Source of the DNA: an uncultured bacterium
GTDB taxonomy: Bacteria; Bacillota; Negativicutes; Veillonellales; Veillonellaceae
Direction: 5' to 3'
DNA length: 64,000 bases
Assembly: GCA_905214495.1 (NCBI GenBank)
Contig: CAJMLW010000009.1
Coordinates: 6,810 to 70,809, forward strand
The notes beneath the pieces were generated by a model. The model searched no databases. It was not told the DNA's origin and was given only the letters and a program-made list of their open reading frames with translations. Positions 60,803 through 64,000 of the stretch are shown piece after piece. Position 1 is the first letter of the stretch. Each line of letters opens with the position of its first letter. The position numbers and the translations under genes are program-made.

Positions 60803-63181
60803 TTGTTTAATGAAGATGTATTAGATTTTATAAAAATTAAAGAAGAGTTGGCTAGTCATTGTAGCTCTATTATTGCTAAAGAAATGGCGTTAGCATTGGA
60901 ACCCATGACGAATCGAGAAAAGATTCAAGAGGCTTTAGATGAAACAGCAGAAGCGTTGCGCTCTTGGCAAACAGAAATTGAGCAACCGTTAGGCGGCACG
61001 CGGGATATACGCGAAGCTTGTAAAAAGAGTCGCAAGGATTTCGTGCTTTCACGAGAGGCCATATGGGATGTCTATATAACCATAGGCGCCTATAAGCGTA
61101 TGGTGAAGTTCTTTAGAGCGAAATATATGGAATATCCATTATTGTCCTTATGGATGCAAGACATGCCGAATATGGATCGTGTAGAACAACGATTAAAACG
61201 GGTATTTGATGATAAAGGGGAATTGCTCGATACAGCATCTCCTAAATTAGCGAGCTTGCGGAATACGATTAGTAAGACTCGTGACCGTATTAAACACGAT
61301 ATTCAAGCTATATTGCATGACAAGGATAATCAGAAATATTTCCAAGAAACGATTATTACGCAACGTAACAATCGGTATGTAATTCCTGTTAAACAGGAAT
61401 ATCGCCAATATTTTGATGGTTTGATTCACGATCGCTCTGCAACAGGGCAAACATTATATATTGAACCAATGCGACTTGTAGAACTAAACAATGATTTGCA
61501 AGAAGCTTTGATAGGCGAAGAACAAGAGGTTCTACGTATTTATAAAGAACTGTCAACCCTTATAAAACAGCATAGTAATGATTTGATGGATGCCTGTGAA
61601 AAGGTATCTCATATTGAGTTTGTCTATGGGAAAGCAAAACTCGGTATGGCTCAAAAAGCGGTTCAGGCCACATTGAGCGAAGGGCGTGACGTTAATTTAA
61701 TGCGTGCTCGCCATCCATTGATTCCTGCCAATACGGTAGTACCTACAGATATTCGCTTGGGTACGGACTATCGGATTTTATTGATTACGGGCTCCAATAC
61801 GGGTGGTAAAACAGTGTCCTTAAAAACACTTGGTTTATTATCCCTTATGAACCAAAGCGGTTTATTTATCCCTGCTGACCACGGTTCTATATTGCCGATT
61901 TTTCACAATATTTTTGCAGATATTGGGGATGAACAAAGCATTGAAGCTAGCTTGTCTACATTCTCTGCACATATGACACAAGTAATTTTTATTATTAAAC
62001 ATTGTGGTCCTAATGATCTTGTATTACTCGATGAACTCGGTTCAGGTACGGATCCAGAAGAAGGTAGCGCTTTAGCCGTATCTATACTTGAATTCTTCCG
62101 TCAAAAGGGCACGCTCATGATGGTAAGTACTCACTATAATGAGTTAAAGAATTATGCGTATCATACGGCAGGTATCGAGAATGGTCACGTTGAATTTGAT
62201 GAGCGTACCTTAAAGCCTACCTATCGATTACATATTGGCGTAGCTGGTAGTAGTCATGCATTGAGCATTGTGGCGCGTTTGGGGTTACCAAAGGACATCG
62301 TCAATCGCGCTCGTGATTACAAATCTAAGTTTGGTAGTAGTGAAATGGAAAATGTTTTATCCGATTTGAATGAACAATTGCGTAAATCATCGGAACGTGA
62401 ACGAGCACTCAAAAAAGAATTAGATGAAACACGACGTATGCGCGGTCAATTGGAAAAAGAAAAGAAGCAGTTTAATGAAAAACGAAAACAGATGTTAGCG
62501 AAGGCACAGGCCGATGCGGAATCTATGAAACGCAGTCTCCGTGTAGAAGGGGAGGCTATCATTAAACAATTAAAAGCTCAATTCTCTGAAACGAATAAGG
62601 ATAAGCGTCAATCTGCCATCAATGCAGCCCGTAAAGGTATATCTAATGTTCACGTACCAGATGCCCCTATAGATGATAATCGTAAAGCGTTGACTATAGA
62701 CGGCGTTGCTACTGGTCAAGTTGTATATGTTACGTCATTGCGTTCACTTGGCACGGTTTTATCCATTAAAGGTAATCGCGTGACTGTAGATATCAATGGT
62801 TTATCTGCTACTGTGAAAGTAAGTGAATTACAATCTACTACGCGAGAAGAGTCCAATAAGATTCAACGTGATAATCTTAAGGCGCAACCTAAAATACGTA
62901 AGAGAGCAGGGGGCTCTGCCGTGCAACGTCAAAAAGAGGTACGTACAGAGATTAATATTCTCGGTCAAACCGTAGATGAAGCCGTAGTTTCTGTTGGTCG
63001 TTTTATAGATCAAGCCTTACTTGGTGGTGTTAATCAGGTACGAATCATTCATGGTAAGGGCACTGGTGCATTGCGTGAAGGCGTACATCAGTATTTACGA
63101 ACATTGCCTCACGTAGCACATTTTGAAACTGCCGGCTATGATGAAGGCGGAGCAGGTGCTACAAACGTAGTGTTAAAATAA
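60803..63181 (+). CDS. mutS2: MutS2 family ATPase/endonuclease
   Basis: A 792-residue MutS2. It lacks the mismatch-binding domain I of MutS; Walker A is ITGSNTGGKTVSLKT (around residue 330), followed by LLDELGSGTDPEEGSAL. A coiled coil (about 515-610) and the C-terminal Smr nuclease domain (about 715-792) with LGQTVDEA and IHGKGTGALREGV are present. MutS2 is implicated in suppressing recombination and in rescuing collided ribosomes in Bacillus. TTG start with CGAGGT upstream, 14 bases after the U32 gene. Confidence 0.95.
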   Translation: MFNEDVLDFIKIKEELASHCSSIIAKEMALALEPMTNREKIQEALDETAEALRSWQTEIEQPLGGTRDIREACKKSRKDFVLSREAIWDVYITIGAYKRMVKFFRAKYMEYPLLSLWMQDMPNMDRVEQRLKRVFDDKGELLDTASPKLASLRNTISKTRDRIKHDIQAILHDKDNQKYFQETIITQRNNRYVIPVKQEYRQYFDGLIHDRSATGQTLYIEPMRLVELNNDLQEALIGEEQEVLRIYKELSTLIKQHSNDLMDACEKVSHIEFVYGKAKLGMAQKAVQATLSEGRDVNLMRARHPLIPANTVVPTDIRLGTDYRILLITGSNTGGKTVSLKTLGLLSLMNQSGLFIPADHGSILPIFHNIFADIGDEQSIEASLSTFSAHMTQVIFIIKHCGPNDLVLLDELGSGTDPEEGSALAVSILEFFRQKGTLMMVSTHYNELKNYAYHTAGIENGHVEFDERTLKPTYRLHIGVAGSSHALSIVARLGLPKDIVNRARDYKSKFGSSEMENVLSDLNEQLRKSSERERALKKELDETRRMRGQLEKEKKQFNEKRKQMLAKAQADAESMKRSLRVEGEAIIKQLKAQFSETNKDKRQSAINAARKGISNVHVPDAPIDDNRKALTIDGVATGQVVYVTSLRSLGTVLSIKGNRVTVDINGLSATVKVSELQSTTREESNKIQRDNLKAQPKIRKRAGGSAVQRQKEVRTEINILGQTVDEAVVSVGRFIDQALLGGVNQVRIIHGKGTGALREGVHQYLRTLPHVAHFETAGYDEGGAGATNVVLK

Positions 63182-63206
63182 TATACTATTTTTAAGATAG
63201 TGAAAT

Positions 63207-63243
63207 AAAAGAAGCAGACTCATATGAGTATGCTTCTTTTTTG
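63207..63243 (+). terminator. Terminator after mutS2
   Basis: AAAAGAAGCA pairs with TGCTTCTTTT, with an inner ACTCAT/ATGAGT palindrome, and a T run follows. Confidence 0.92.
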
Positions 63244-63249
63244 TAATAG

Positions 63250-63283
63250 AAAAGAGGCAAAACCATGTGGTTTTGCCTCTTAA
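63250..63283 (-). terminator. Terminator of the penicillin-binding protein gene
   Basis: AAGAGGCAAAACC and its complement form a 13-bp stem around 4 bases; on the minus strand CTCTTTTCT follows. It lies 20 bases beyond the stop codon. Confidence 0.88.
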
Positions 63284-63302
63284 CATGTCGACCAGCTATC
63301 AG

Positions 63303-64000
63303 TTAGCGATCTTTCTTCTTATCTTTTTTAGACTTCGATTGACTTGGTTTGGAATCGGTAGATTCTACCTTGGATGATGAGTCATCATCTTTTGAGATTG
63401 CATCATTTTTATCCTTATCATCCTTTTTATCTTTGTCATCTTTTTTGTCTTTGTCGTCCTTTTTCGGAGCTTCTTTCACCGGATTATAATGTCCTTCACT
63501 AACAGCTGCTTGAGCGCTAGCTGGAACATTAAAGTCGGAAGCAGGGGTATTGGCTAATGCGGCCGACATAAATTGTCTCCACATTACAGCTGGCGTTGAA
63601 CCACCAGTAATACCTAATGTTTCAGATCCGTAGTCATCACCAATCCAAACAGCAGCAACTAAGTCAGGTGTATATCCAACGAACCAAGCATCTTTTTCAT
63701 CATCTGTTGTACCTGTTTTACCAGCTGCAGGCCTACCGATAGCAGCATTGCCACCAGTACCACCAGTGATAACAGATTCTAACATATCAGTGATGATAGC
63801 AGCATCTTTTTCTTCAACGACGCGCTTTTCTTGAATGGAATTTTCTTCCACCACTTGTCCGTTGCGGTCCACGATTTTTATGATTGCTGTAGGTTGAACC
63901 TTAACACCACCATTAGCCAGTACGCCATAAGCTTCTGCCATTTCTAATGGTGAAACACCATGAGTTAAACCACCAAGTGCTGTTGATAAGTTGTTATCTT
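63303..64000 (-). CDS. Class A penicillin-binding protein (PBP1A-like), C-terminal part
   Basis: The last 232 codons of a bifunctional transglycosylase/transpeptidase; the frame is open to the window edge. Residues seen include LGGLTHGVSPLEMAEAYG, the KTG box as GKTGTTDDEKDAWFVGYTP, and AVWIGDD, all typical of PBP1A. After the transpeptidase domain comes a tail of about 60 residues dominated by Lys, Asp and Ser with tandem KKDDKD units, probably an extracytoplasmic low-complexity extension. The rest, including the glycosyltransferase domain, is beyond the window. Confidence 0.93.
   Translation of the reverse strand, partial: DNNLSTALGGLTHGVSPLEMAEAYGVLANGGVKVQPTAIIKIVDRNGQVVEENSIQEKRVVEEKDAAIITDMLESVITGGTGGNAAIGRPAAGKTGTTDDEKDAWFVGYTPDLVAAVWIGDDYGSETLGITGGSTPAVMWRQFMSAALANTPASDFNVPASAQAAVSEGHYNPVKEAPKKDDKDKKDDKDKKDDKDKNDAISKDDDSSSKVESTDSKPSQSKSKKDKKKDR
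63411..63465 (-). repeat. Tandem repeat coding for Lys/Asp units in the PBP tail
   Basis: About three imperfect copies of an 18-base unit, each coding for KKDDKD, lie in the 3' end of the penicillin-binding protein gene. Such repeats may vary in number between strains through slippage. Confidence 0.7.

Overview
This 64 kb window is chromosomal core DNA of a low-GC, diderm member of the Firmicutes. The best fit is Negativicutes, probably Veillonella or a close relative. Supporting features are AT-rich codon use, Firmicute gene orders (rpmE-prfA-prmC-ywlC-ywlE-rpiB-glyA-upp and cggR-gap-pgk-tpi-gpmI-eno), a MurE with the meso-diaminopimelate motif DNPR, and a small outer-membrane-type beta-barrel protein. 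No rRNA, tRNA, CRISPR array, prophage or intact insertion sequence was seen. Almost everything reads on the + strand; the exceptions are a DUF896 gene and the 3' end of a class A penicillin-binding protein gene at the right edge.

Layout. 1-7.4 kb: a GC-rich multi-branched palindromic element, superoxide reductase, aspartokinase, an M16C metalloprotease, glutamyl-Q tRNA(Asp) synthetase, a CoA-binding protein and an atypical thioredoxin. 7.4-8.0 kb: a 558-base intergenic region with a terminator-ended element of unknown nature and two clusters of 10-bp-phased GTGG boxes that look like MraZ operators. 8.0-21.9 kb: a division and cell wall (dcw) cluster (mraZ, rsmH, ftsL, murE, murF, mraY, murD, murG, murC, ddl, ftsQ, a DUF881 gene, a small-basic-protein gene, ftsZ) without ftsI, ftsW, murB or ftsA. 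22-26.8 kb: outer membrane protein, aminotransferase, DUF896, endonuclease III, a 479-residue protein of unknown function, and a PC4/YdbC-like protein. 26.9-34.2 kb: a translation and one-carbon block from rpmE to upp.

34.4-41.3 kb: the lower-glycolysis operon behind its own repressor CggR, with a two-box operator at the family's 20-bp spacing. 41.5-49.4 kb: a compact type IV pilus/competence locus combining a short ComGA-like assembly ATPase, a PilT-like retraction ATPase, a platform protein, five prepilin-like proteins, a short prepilin peptidase and PilM/N/O-like genes, closed by a 19-bp-stem terminator. 49.4-54.2 kb: a shikimate kinase-like gene overlapping pfkA, then a MacA/MacB-type exporter. 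54.3-63.2 kb: hotdog thioesterase, pheS-pheT, a double-domain U32 protein and mutS2. 63.3-64 kb: the C-terminus of a PBP1A-type protein with a Lys/Asp repeat tail.

The window serves peptidoglycan synthesis and division, central glycolysis, translation and surface pilus assembly. The most promising material for new biology is the hybrid pilus locus with its divergent prepilins, the GC-rich structured element at 84-168, the phased GTGG arrays before mraZ, and the dcw cluster lacking its septal synthase genes.
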